Assembly: GCA_017394765.1 (NCBI GenBank) | Contig: JAFPXF010000043.1 | Location: forward strand, 1-22,589 | Source: Bacteroidales bacterium | GTDB taxonomy: Bacteria > Bacteroidota > Bacteroidia > Bacteroidales > WCHB1-69 | DNA length: 22,589 nucleotides | Direction of reading: 5' to 3' | Shown here: piece by piece, positions 8,632 through 16,034 of the stretch | Layout of the letters: each line of letters starts with the position of its first letter | Position numbering within the stretch: the first letter of the stretch is position 1 | Notes under the pieces: generated by a model | The model's input: the letters and a program-made list of their open reading frames with translations, nothing else | What the model was told of the DNA's origin: nothing | Database searches by the model: none | Made by a program: the position numbers and the translations under genes

Positions 8632-8720
8632 GAATATCAAAGACCAACCCTCAACAGCCAACCCCCTACTTGTTAATATTTTCCAGCCGTTGTGGATAAC
8701 TCATCCGACGGGACTGCGGT

Positions 8721-8737
8721 TATATTTGCTATTTTTG
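8721..8737 (+). promoter_or_regulatory. Candidate promoter(s) of the first adhesin gene
   Basis: Two overlapping-range -7 boxes are visible: TATATTTG (8721-8728) and TATTTTTG (8730-8737). Both fit TAnnTTTG. No clear -33 TTTG is seen. They lie about 47-56 bases before the ATG at 8784, a longer leader than for the other genes here, and that leader contains a hairpin with a T-run. Confidence 0.5.
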
Positions 8738-8740
8738 CAC

Positions 8741-8775
8741 CGTTGTTTTGCCGTGAGGCAGGCAACGTTTTTTTT
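8741..8775 (+). terminator. Terminator-like hairpin in the adhesin leader (possible attenuator)
   Basis: CGTTG (8741-8745) pairs with CAACG (8763-8767), and inside it TGCC (8749-8752) pairs with GGCA (8757-8760) around a GTGA loop. Eight T follow (8768-8775). The structure lies between the -7 boxes and the ATG at 8784. It could terminate read-through from upstream or attenuate the adhesin transcript; this is inference. Confidence 0.45.
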
Positions 8776-8783
8776 GTATTTAA

Positions 8784-11075
8784 ATGATGGAAAAAAAAAT
8801 ATTTCTGTTTGTCGGATTGTGGCTAACCCCCATCATGCTGTGGTCGCAATGTCCGGTGTTCACGGATTTGAATGCATCGGGCGTGATCTGTCAGTACGGG
8901 ACGTTCAACAATCCGTTTATGAATACAGGAATAGCATACGGGCGGCACACCGTGATCACGCAGCAGGGTGGCGATCCCAACACGGGCTATCAGCTGCCTT
9001 TCCTTCCGCCGGGTGAGAATGCGGTGGTGAAGCTTGGGAACGAACAGGTGGGTGCAGAAGCGGAAGCGGTGACCTACCAGTTCACGGTGGATAATGATTC
9101 ATCCATTTTACTTTTGAAGTATGCAGTCGTGTTCGACGACCCGCAACATCCGGCGCCGACACAACCACATTTTTTGGTGCGAGTGCTTGATGCCGCAGGA
9201 AATCCTGTGGAAACATGCATAGACTTCGATGTAGCTGCGTGGAATTCTGAAGGCATAATACCTGGATTCTTATCCTATGGCATAGTCAAATACCGTCCGT
9301 GGGATGTTGTCGGCATTAATCTTTCCGACTATGCTGGACAACAGATCAGATTGCAATTTGTGACTTACGATTGTGCTTGGCATGATCATTTTGGATACGC
9401 GTACTTTACGGCATCTTTTGTTAGTAATAAACTTTCCTTGACAAGCTGCAATGGTAATCAAATCACACTAAGTGCCCCACTTGGATTTGCTGGTTATTAC
9501 TGGGACAATGGTAGCACTTCTTCGAATGCCACATACAGTGTTACCAATACCACAAATGTCAATTGCACCATTTCTTCCTTAACGGGATGCCAATTCTTGT
9601 TGAGTGGGACAATCTCGAATCAAAGCATGCCACATACCACTGATTCTGTTGTCTTTGATACTATATGCGAGGGGGAGCCCTATAACGGGCATTCGTTTGC
9701 TCTTCCCGTACAAAATGTCTCTGGAATGCACTTGTTCCGCAATACTTTTTTCAATATTGCGGAATGTTTGGAAAATGGGCCTACCACTACACTTTTTCTA
9801 ACTACAAGCCAAAAGTACTACCATATATACGATACCGTATGTCTTGGTTCAGACTATATGGAGAATGGATTCAATATCACAAACCTGCAGGAAAGAGAAC
9901 GGCTTGACAGCTTGATTTTCAACAGACAGTATGGATGCGACTCCATCGTGGTGTTGCACCTTACGGTAACTCCGTTTTATACTTTGAGTGGATATATATC
10001 AGGCAATAATACACCTTGTGTACAGGATGTGCATACATACACTTGTTCTGGAGTTGATACGAATGTGCCTTTGTCGTGGAGCGTGTCAGATGGCCTGACG
10101 ATTCTTGATGGTCAGGGAACGCAAACTGTGGATGTTTATTTTGACGAGAACGCAATTGCCCCTGCCATAATTTCCGTCACAGGTGCCAACAATTGTGTTA
10201 GCGGAGAAGTCACAATCAGTATTTCACACCATCCATATTACCATTTGTTTTACCAAGACAGCATCTGTTCCGGCAACGAATACCACGGCTACGGTTTTGA
10301 CTTGGCGCGGCAGGACAGTGCCGGCTGGTTTACGTTCACCCAGCACTACACCACAGTGAACGGCTGCGACAGCGTGCGCATTTTACAGCTGTTGGTGACT
10401 GGCACGCCCACGCTCACAACGCTTGCACAGCCTGCCGAGATTTGTGCGGGGCAGAACACCGCTATACACGCCCTGGGGGAGAACGCCTCTTTTTCGCAGG
10501 GTGGCACCACACCAACTGTGGCCATTGGCGACATCCTCTGTACCGACAACTCCATAGTGAAGCCCTCTGCCTGGCCCGTGGCAGGGAAAACAGCAATGGG
10601 CATTGTCTTTTATGTTGATAATTCGGGGGAACATGGTTGGGCAGTACATCTACAAGACCAAAGTACTTATATAAGATGGGGTGGAGGAGGAACGGATATA
10701 CCCACTCTTACCAACTATTATTCGGGACGTTCAGCAATCAGTGATTTAAATGGTTATGCCAACACGCAGAAGATAAGAAATGCGGGTAATTCAGCAACAT
10801 ACCCGGCTGCGTGGGCAACGGATTTTGCAAATGGTTGGTATCTTCCAGCCATTGGTCAACTGAGTTTGTTGTTCGCTGAATTAGTTACGCTCAATTCATC
10901 TTTGGATGTGGTTGGGGGAACAAAATTCCCTACGAATTACTATTTTTGGTACTGGTCTTCGACGGAGTATGACCAAACATATGCTTGGAAAGTATCTATC
11001 GATGGAAATACGCATTTTGATTATAAAAGCGGGTATAACGCTGGTAATTATATGCGTTCTGTCAGGGATTTTTAA
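8784..11075 (+). CDS. Secreted adhesin-like protein with Ig-like/50-residue repeats and C-terminal DUF1566-like domain
   Basis: A 763-residue protein. Residues 1-22 form a Sec signal peptide (KKIFLFVGLWLTPIMLWS, cleavage probably near WSQ). Residues 23 to about 212 form a beta-rich domain containing FLVRVLDAAGNPVETC and QIRLQFVTYDC. Three repeats of the type YDTVC...GF...GCDS...LHLTV begin near residues 289, 347 and 484, with a PKD/Ig-like stretch at about 397-482. Near residues 551-570 an Ig-like domain begins (AEICAGQNTAIHALGENASF) but is not completed. From about 580 a DUF1566/FISUMP-type C-type-lectin-like module takes over (GKTAMGIVFYVDNSGEHGW, ATDFANGWYLPAIGQL, YWSSTEY) and ends RSVRDF. 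No type IX sorting domain is present, so export beyond the periplasm is uncertain. A run of nine A follows the start codon. It lies 12 bp before a related gene and may be the N-terminal half of a split adhesin. Confidence 0.82.
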   Translation: MMEKKIFLFVGLWLTPIMLWSQCPVFTDLNASGVICQYGTFNNPFMNTGIAYGRHTVITQQGGDPNTGYQLPFLPPGENAVVKLGNEQVGAEAEAVTYQFTVDNDSSILLLKYAVVFDDPQHPAPTQPHFLVRVLDAAGNPVETCIDFDVAAWNSEGIIPGFLSYGIVKYRPWDVVGINLSDYAGQQIRLQFVTYDCAWHDHFGYAYFTASFVSNKLSLTSCNGNQITLSAPLGFAGYYWDNGSTSSNATYSVTNTTNVNCTISSLTGCQFLLSGTISNQSMPHTTDSVVFDTICEGEPYNGHSFALPVQNVSGMHLFRNTFFNIAECLENGPTTTLFLTTSQKYYHIYDTVCLGSDYMENGFNITNLQERERLDSLIFNRQYGCDSIVVLHLTVTPFYTLSGYISGNNTPCVQDVHTYTCSGVDTNVPLSWSVSDGLTILDGQGTQTVDVYFDENAIAPAIISVTGANNCVSGEVTISISHHPYYHLFYQDSICSGNEYHGYGFDLARQDSAGWFTFTQHYTTVNGCDSVRILQLLVTGTPTLTTLAQPAEICAGQNTAIHALGENASFSQGGTTPTVAIGDILCTDNSIVKPSAWPVAGKTAMGIVFYVDNSGEHGWAVHLQDQSTYIRWGGGGTDIPTLTNYYSGRSAISDLNGYANTQKIRNAGNSATYPAAWATDFANGWYLPAIGQLSLLFAELVTLNSSLDVVGGTKFPTNYYFWYWSSTEYDQTYAWKVSIDGNTHFDYKSGYNAGNYMRSVRDF

Positions 11076-11087
11076 AGGTGATACTAA

Positions 11088-14000
11088 ATGAAAAAGCCAA
11101 TTGTTGTATTGATGATTTTATTATTGTATTGTTGTGTGGCATCAGCACAGACATACAATATTGGAGATCTGTACACCGCTCCCGATGGCAGTAGGGGTAT
11201 CGTTTACTACCTTTATCCGGACGGAAGTGGTGGCTTGGCTGTGGCATTGAATGATGTTTCTACAGGGTGTGTCTGGGGTAATCCCACTGATGTTCCTAAC
11301 TTGATTAACCATAATCCCTCCTATGCTCAGAATTTGTTGATAGACACAGCAGGTTACACAAACACTCTGTCTTTGCGGACCTATTACAATAATAGTAATA
11401 ATGCGGCAGGAGTGGTGGATTTTGTGCACGGTTGGTTTTTGCCGTCCGCTGCTCAATTGAGAATGCTGTATGGTCAATTGCCTTATGTCTCTTCTGCCAT
11501 CACGAATGCAGGAGGAACAGAGATGTCGTATGCTTGGTATTGGTCAAGCACGGAAAGAAGTAGCTCTGAGGCGTGGTGTGTTGATTTTGGTGCCAATACA
11601 AGCTCGGGAGGGTTTGTTCAAAAAGGAAAGACAACTTCGAATAGAGTTAGAGCTATTTGCCACATCGAGAACTCTCCGATCCTGTATGACTCCTCCCTGA
11701 CCTATCAATGGAACACTGGCAGCACAAATCCATATATCGATGTCTCTCCTACGCAGACCACCACTTACAACGTTACTGCCACTACTGAGTTCGGCTGTAG
11801 CAACACGGCACAGCAGACGATTTTTGTTGGAAACGGGCAGTCGCAGATTCTATACGACACAGTTTGTCAAGGCACAGGTTATGAATCCAATGGTTTTAAC
11901 TTGGCTGAATCCGAGACGGGAAGTGCCGGCTTCCTCACCTTGACACGTACTGTTCAGTCGGTTGGCTGTAACTCCAATCTCACTTTGCATTTGACGGTGA
12001 CCCCGACAGTGTCTGAACTTGTCGAAGCCACTGCCTGTGAGAGCTACACCTGGAACGGTGTCACCTACTACGAGAGCGGAGACTATACACAGACCTTTAC
12101 TGCTGCCAACGGTTGCGACTCCATAATCACTCTTCACCTGACGGTGAACCATCCCACTGCCGGTTCCCTGGCCATGGCCGTCATGGAGAACAACCTCCCA
12201 TACGAACTTAATGGTGAGACTTACAACCAATCCGGCGTTTACATTCAGCATCTCACCAGTACGGCGGGCTGCGACAGCACGCTGACACTTCAGCTAACCG
12301 TGTATAACAACCAGACCGTGATGGTGGACAGTGCCGTCTGCGAGAGCGAGTTGCCGCTCTCCTGGAACGACAGCGTGTTTACATCCGCGGGGACGAAAAC
12401 CCGGACTTATCCCGCCTCGAACGGGACCGACAGCACCGTGGTGATGAACCTGACGGTGCTTCCAAATCCAACGGCGGCAGACACTATGGTGCTTTACGCC
12501 ACTATGCTGCCGTATTATCTTGCTTTGGCCGACACCTTGATTTCTGCCAGCACCCCCGGCCCACTGCACCTCTTCTATTGGAGCACCGCTGCAACGGGTT
12601 GCGATACGCTCGTCTCCCTTGTTGTCTTGATTGAAGAGACCCAACCTCTCGCTGTTTCGGTGGAAGGAACGGAGAACACAGATTGTTACGGTGTCGGGTG
12701 CGAGTATCACGGCCCGACCATCTTAATTAACGAAGTGGCGCTGATACCGTCCACTGGAGACGGCTCCATTGCGGGGAGCTTCGACACCTATGCGGGCGAA
12801 TGGTTAGAACTTTATAACCCGCACAAATGCGAGTCGGTGGATATCTCCTGCTACTTTTTGGGAAACAACGCCAAAGACTACAATCCGACCCTGACTGCAT
12901 ACGGCGGTGGTTTCACGCTTCCGCAGGGCACCGTGGTGCCGCCCCAGGGCTTCTGCTTGGTAAGGGGTGTGAACGCACCTGCCGTTCCGTCTAACCTTTT
13001 GGTGCAAAACGGCGGCAATGTCGTGGAAGTTGTGGTGAATAGCCGATATTGCTTCGGAGACGGTACCCGTCTCTGGTTTCCGAACGCCGGTGGTTGGTTT
13101 GCCTTTTACGATGCCAACGGGGTTGTTCAAGATGCCATCTACTGGGCTGACAGCACCAATTTCTGCAGTACTTGCCCGCCCTGCGTCTCTTCAGGAACTG
13201 GTTGCGGTTTTTCCGGCACGCTCGCGTCTTTTAGCCAAATACCCTACTCGAAAAAAAACTATATTGGGAACAATTTAACACAGGGACAGTCGTTACGGCG
13301 TGTGCCCGACGGCGGGTCTTGGTCAACACAGTCTGTTGCGTCCACATACGCCACCTGCAACGATACGTGCGTGGATCCGCCCGTGATCACCTGTAACGCT
13401 ATTGCCGTAGCCCACGTGTCTGGCGGAGTAGCACCCTATACTTACCTCTGGAACGATTTCCTTTTGCAGACCACCGACACTGCCACAGGTCTGTGTGCAG
13501 GAACTTATGCGGTGACGGTGACCGACGCCTTGGGCGACACTGCCGTCGCGCAGGTGACCATTGAGAACTTCGTGCCTCAGGTATCGCATAGCGACATTTT
13601 AGCCTGCCTCTCTGATTCGTTGGTGGTGCTGCAGGGACTTCCCGCAGGCGGCACCTATACAGGCGGAGTGGTGATGGGCGACACACTTGCGCTTAGCCAG
13701 AATGTGCCCGAATACCAGATGACATACACATACGTGAATGAACATGGCTGTGCCGGATCCGCACAGTTTCATGTGAATGTCTCCCGAAATGTGCGGGAAA
13801 TGGACACGGTTGTGTGCAGTTCTGAACTGCCTTTTTTATGGCATGGACAGTCTCTGACGGCTCCCGGCACCTACCGGCAATCCACACCCATGGACAGTGT
13901 TTGCGACAGCCTGCTCGTGCTTCACCTTTCGGTGGTGCAGCAACCGCAGTTGATGGTGGATCAAAATGTAGTGATAGAACCTGGAGCCAGCGCGACATTG

Positions 14001-15110
14001 CATGTTTCGGGCGCCAGCAGTTACCTGTGGACACCCGCCATCGGCCTGTCCGATACCACCTCTGCCTCGCCAGTGGCCTCCCCCGCACAATCCACCCTCT
14101 ATTACGTGACGGGATTCACCTCTGATTTCTGTAGCTCAATCGACTCGGTACGGGTGCTGGTCATCCAGTATGTGGATACCACCATTTGCGAAAACGAACT
14201 CCCGCTGAACTGGTTCGGACTCACTTTTTTGGACACCACCGTCCAAACCTTGACCGTCACCCACGAAAATGCCCTGCCCGAGGTTTTCCAACTTCAGGTA
14301 CATCTGCTTCCGGTCTCCTATTCCTCACAGCATGACACGGTGCCGGAAAACAATCTGCCCGCCAGTTTCAACGGACTTTTCTTTGCCGATGATGTTGATA
14401 CGGTGTTGATCATCCCCAACAGCTACGGCTGCGACAGTATAATCAACTATTCGCTTTATGTGTGTCACAACCAGACCGTGACGGTGGACAGCACCATCTG
14501 CGAGTCGGATTTGCCGCTGTTGTGGAATGACCAAGTGCTGCCGTGTGCCGGCGAATACCAGGCAGAACTGCAGACATCATGTGGCAGCGACAGTTTCGTC
14601 AAGCTCCATCTTTCCGTCATTGACACCTCGGTGCGCCTCTCCTCCCTGACGGACAATTTCTGCGACGGGCTGATGGCGGAACTGGCGGTTGAGTCTCCGA
14701 TGACCGACTATATCTGGAGTACGGGTGAAACCTCCCCGAACATCACCGTCAACCTGCCCGGACGCTACTCGGTGACGGCTTCTCAGGGCGATTGCCGGAA
14801 TATGGCGGAAATTCTTATAGAAAATTGTGATATAGATCTTTACCTGCCCAATGCCATTACCCCGGTCCACAGCAACGGCCTCAACGACTATTTCGCCATT
14901 CCTGAAATTTTCCAGCAGGACATCCGTCGCTTTGAAATTCGCATCTACAACCGCTGGGGAGTGCTTGTCTTCTATTCCACCGACAAGAATTTCAGATGGA
15001 ACGGAGAGTATAATGGACAAATCTACCATAACAGCATGTTTAACTACATCATCCAATACACAGACAAAATGGGGAGACATCAGATAAAGGGAAGTATCAT
15101 GGTGCTATAG
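11088..15110 (+). CDS. Large secreted adhesin-like protein with lamin-tail domain and gliding-motility-associated C-terminal sorting domain
   Basis: A 1340-residue protein. Signal peptide at residues 1-21 (cleavage after VASA, before QTYN). DUF1566-like module at 22 to about 198 (GIVYYLYPDGSGGLAVAL, WFLPSAAQLRMLYG, YWSSTE). Second half of an Ig-like domain at about 202-245 (LTYQWNTGSTN, SPTQTTTYNVTATTEFGC). About seven 50-residue repeats (CE.ELPL.W pattern, ending in GCDS...LHLTV) begin near 254, 310, 364, 406, 904, 1028 and 1128. A lamin-tail-like domain begins near 545 (ILINEVALIPSTG, GEWLELYNP). An SprB-like repeat lies near 768-825 (GGVAPYTYLWND, LCAGTYAVTVTD). The CHU_C type IX secretion/gliding-motility C-terminal domain is at about 1250-1340 (LYLPNAITPVHSNGLNDYF, IRIYNRWGVLVFYS, YIIQYTD). 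The inferred place is the cell surface via the type IX system; the ligand is unknown. A weak AAGG precedes the ATG. Confidence 0.88.
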   Translation: MKKPIVVLMILLLYCCVASAQTYNIGDLYTAPDGSRGIVYYLYPDGSGGLAVALNDVSTGCVWGNPTDVPNLINHNPSYAQNLLIDTAGYTNTLSLRTYYNNSNNAAGVVDFVHGWFLPSAAQLRMLYGQLPYVSSAITNAGGTEMSYAWYWSSTERSSSEAWCVDFGANTSSGGFVQKGKTTSNRVRAICHIENSPILYDSSLTYQWNTGSTNPYIDVSPTQTTTYNVTATTEFGCSNTAQQTIFVGNGQSQILYDTVCQGTGYESNGFNLAESETGSAGFLTLTRTVQSVGCNSNLTLHLTVTPTVSELVEATACESYTWNGVTYYESGDYTQTFTAANGCDSIITLHLTVNHPTAGSLAMAVMENNLPYELNGETYNQSGVYIQHLTSTAGCDSTLTLQLTVYNNQTVMVDSAVCESELPLSWNDSVFTSAGTKTRTYPASNGTDSTVVMNLTVLPNPTAADTMVLYATMLPYYLALADTLISASTPGPLHLFYWSTAATGCDTLVSLVVLIEETQPLAVSVEGTENTDCYGVGCEYHGPTILINEVALIPSTGDGSIAGSFDTYAGEWLELYNPHKCESVDISCYFLGNNAKDYNPTLTAYGGGFTLPQGTVVPPQGFCLVRGVNAPAVPSNLLVQNGGNVVEVVVNSRYCFGDGTRLWFPNAGGWFAFYDANGVVQDAIYWADSTNFCSTCPPCVSSGTGCGFSGTLASFSQIPYSKKNYIGNNLTQGQSLRRVPDGGSWSTQSVASTYATCNDTCVDPPVITCNAIAVAHVSGGVAPYTYLWNDFLLQTTDTATGLCAGTYAVTVTDALGDTAVAQVTIENFVPQVSHSDILACLSDSLVVLQGLPAGGTYTGGVVMGDTLALSQNVPEYQMTYTYVNEHGCAGSAQFHVNVSRNVREMDTVVCSSELPFLWHGQSLTAPGTYRQSTPMDSVCDSLLVLHLSVVQQPQLMVDQNVVIEPGASATLHVSGASSYLWTPAIGLSDTTSASPVASPAQSTLYYVTGFTSDFCSSIDSVRVLVIQYVDTTICENELPLNWFGLTFLDTTVQTLTVTHENALPEVFQLQVHLLPVSYSSQHDTVPENNLPASFNGLFFADDVDTVLIIPNSYGCDSIINYSLYVCHNQTVTVDSTICESDLPLLWNDQVLPCAGEYQAELQTSCGSDSFVKLHLSVIDTSVRLSSLTDNFCDGLMAELAVESPMTDYIWSTGETSPNITVNLPGRYSVTASQGDCRNMAEILIENCDIDLYLPNAITPVHSNGLNDYFAIPEIFQQDIRRFEIRIYNRWGVLVFYSTDKNFRWNGEYNGQIYHNSMFNYIIQYTDKMGRHQIKGSIMVL

Positions 15111-15123
15111 GAGGTTGCGTGTG

Positions 15124-15216
15124 TTAGCCGTTAGCCATTAGCCGTTAGCTGATTAGCTATGAACTTTCAACTCTTAACTCTTAACTCTCAACTCTCAACT
15201 CTTAACTCTTAACTAT
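15124..15216 (+). repeat. Two heptamer tracts upstream of sufC
   Basis: Bases 15124-15151 read TTAGCCG, TTAGCCA, TTAGCCG, TTAGCTG. Bases 15168-15216 read as seven in-register units of YAACTCT: CAACTCT, TAACTCT, TAACTCT, CAACTCT, CAACTCT, TAACTCT, TAACTAT. They fill most of the 159-bp gap between the adhesin and sufC and end about 26 bp before the sufC -7 box. Confidence 0.88.
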
Positions 15217-15241
15217 TCTCTCTCCATTTACCCGAATTTTG

Positions 15242-15249
15242 TATTTTTG
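15242..15249 (+). promoter_or_regulatory. sufC promoter, -7 box TATTTTTG
   Basis: TATTTTTG lies 20 bases before the sufC ATG. The surrounding TTTGTATTTTTGCGCCCT closely matches the folC promoter region, extending the similarity beyond the -7 box. No convincing -33 TTTG is seen. Confidence 0.6.
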
Positions 15250-15269
15250 CGCCCTCAAAAAGAAACGAT

Positions 15270-16034
15270 ATGCTAAAGATAGAAAACCTGCACGTGACCA
15301 TCAAGGAACGTGAGATATTGAAAGGCGTGAACCTCGAAGTGAAGGCTGGTGAGGTGCATGCCATCATGGGACCCAACGGCACCGGCAAGAGCACGTTGGC
15401 CTCCGTGGTCGCTGGCAAGGAGGGCTACGATGTCACCGCCGGCAGCATCACCTTCAACGGCAAGAACCTGCTGGAACTGCCCGTCGAGGACCGCGCCCGC
15501 GAGGGCATCTTCATCGGCTTCCAGTATCCCGTGGAGATCCCCGGCGTGAGCATCGCCAACTTCATGCGCACCGCCCTCAACGAGATCCGCCAGTACCGCG
15601 GCCTCGACCCGCTCAACGGCGCACAGTTCCTGCGTCTCATGAACGAGAAACAGAAAGTGGTGGAGCTGACCGAAAAGCTCAGCAACCGTTCCGTGAACGA
15701 GGGCTTCTCCGGCGGCGAGAAGAAGCGCAACGAGATATTCCAGATGGCCATGCTCGAACCTCAACTCGCCATCCTCGATGAGACTGACTCTGGCCTCGAC
15801 ATCGATGCCCTCCGCATCGTCGCCAACGGCGTCAACCAGCTCAAACGCCCCGACAACGCCACCATCGTCATTACCCACTACCAGCGCCTTCTCGACTATA
15901 TCGTGCCCGATGTGGTCCACATCCTCTATGACGGCAAGATTGTCAAGTCAGGTCCCAAAGAGCTGGCCCTGGAGCTTGAAAAGCGCGGCTACGAATGGAT
16001 CAAGGAAGAGTACGAACAAGGAAAATTGGCGTGA
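15270..16034 (+). CDS. sufC: Fe-S cluster assembly ATPase SufC
   Basis: A 254-residue ABC-type ATPase that works with SufB and SufD as a cytoplasmic Fe-S scaffold. Walker A GPNGTGKST is at residues 34-42, the ABC signature FSGGEKKRNEI at about 145-155, Walker B with the SufC-type ILDETDSGLDIDAL at about 168-181, and the switch His in VITHYQRLLDY. The SufC-specific FIGFQYPVEIPGVS confirms the subfamily against transport ATPases. The TGA overlaps the sufD ATG (ATGA), indicating translational coupling. SufB, normally upstream of sufC in Bacteroidetes, is absent; the upstream neighbour is an adhesin, and sufC has its own promoter. Confidence 0.95.
   Translation: MLKIENLHVTIKEREILKGVNLEVKAGEVHAIMGPNGTGKSTLASVVAGKEGYDVTAGSITFNGKNLLELPVEDRAREGIFIGFQYPVEIPGVSIANFMRTALNEIRQYRGLDPLNGAQFLRLMNEKQKVVELTEKLSNRSVNEGFSGGEKKRNEIFQMAMLEPQLAILDETDSGLDIDALRIVANGVNQLKRPDNATIVITHYQRLLDYIVPDVVHILYDGKIVKSGPKELALELEKRGYEWIKEEYEQGKLA

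Larger units (their letters stand above)
7852..8783 (+). other. Non-coding interval of about 930 bp, rich in palindromic and short repeats
   Basis: No convincing gene. Short ORFs are present on both strands (for example 8196-8603 plus and 7832-8071 minus), but they read through palindromes and simple repeats and show no domain. Contents from left to right: three TTGGNNN heptamers (7867-7887); a TGTCCG/CGGACA hairpin (7994-8015); palindromic element copy A (8024-8066); about 170 bp of unclear origin; a 34-bp hairpin repeat (8204-8237); inverted palindromic copy B (8236-8280); a GCCCC/GGGGC hairpin (8514-8527); RTTRGCC heptamers (8564-8591); TTAAYTYC octamers (8600-8631); and the adhesin promoter (8721-8737). 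Confidence 0.7.

Noticed and set aside
8630..9016. 128-codon ORF overlapping the first adhesin start
   Set aside because: It crosses the promoter and leader hairpin and is out of frame with the adhesin, which has a clear signal peptide.
10940..11680. Template/variable repeat pair of a diversity-generating retroelement within the window
   Set aside because: The two YWSSTE regions are similar in protein but not near-identical in DNA, and no reverse transcriptase is present; only remote action remains possible.
15168..15216. YAACTCT array as a possible CRISPR
   Set aside because: The units are 7 bases with no spacers; this is a simple tandem repeat.
15995..16033. Earlier in-frame ATG for sufD
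   Set aside because: It would put 13 codons inside the conserved C-terminus of sufC; the ATGA overlap at 16034 is the normal coupled start.
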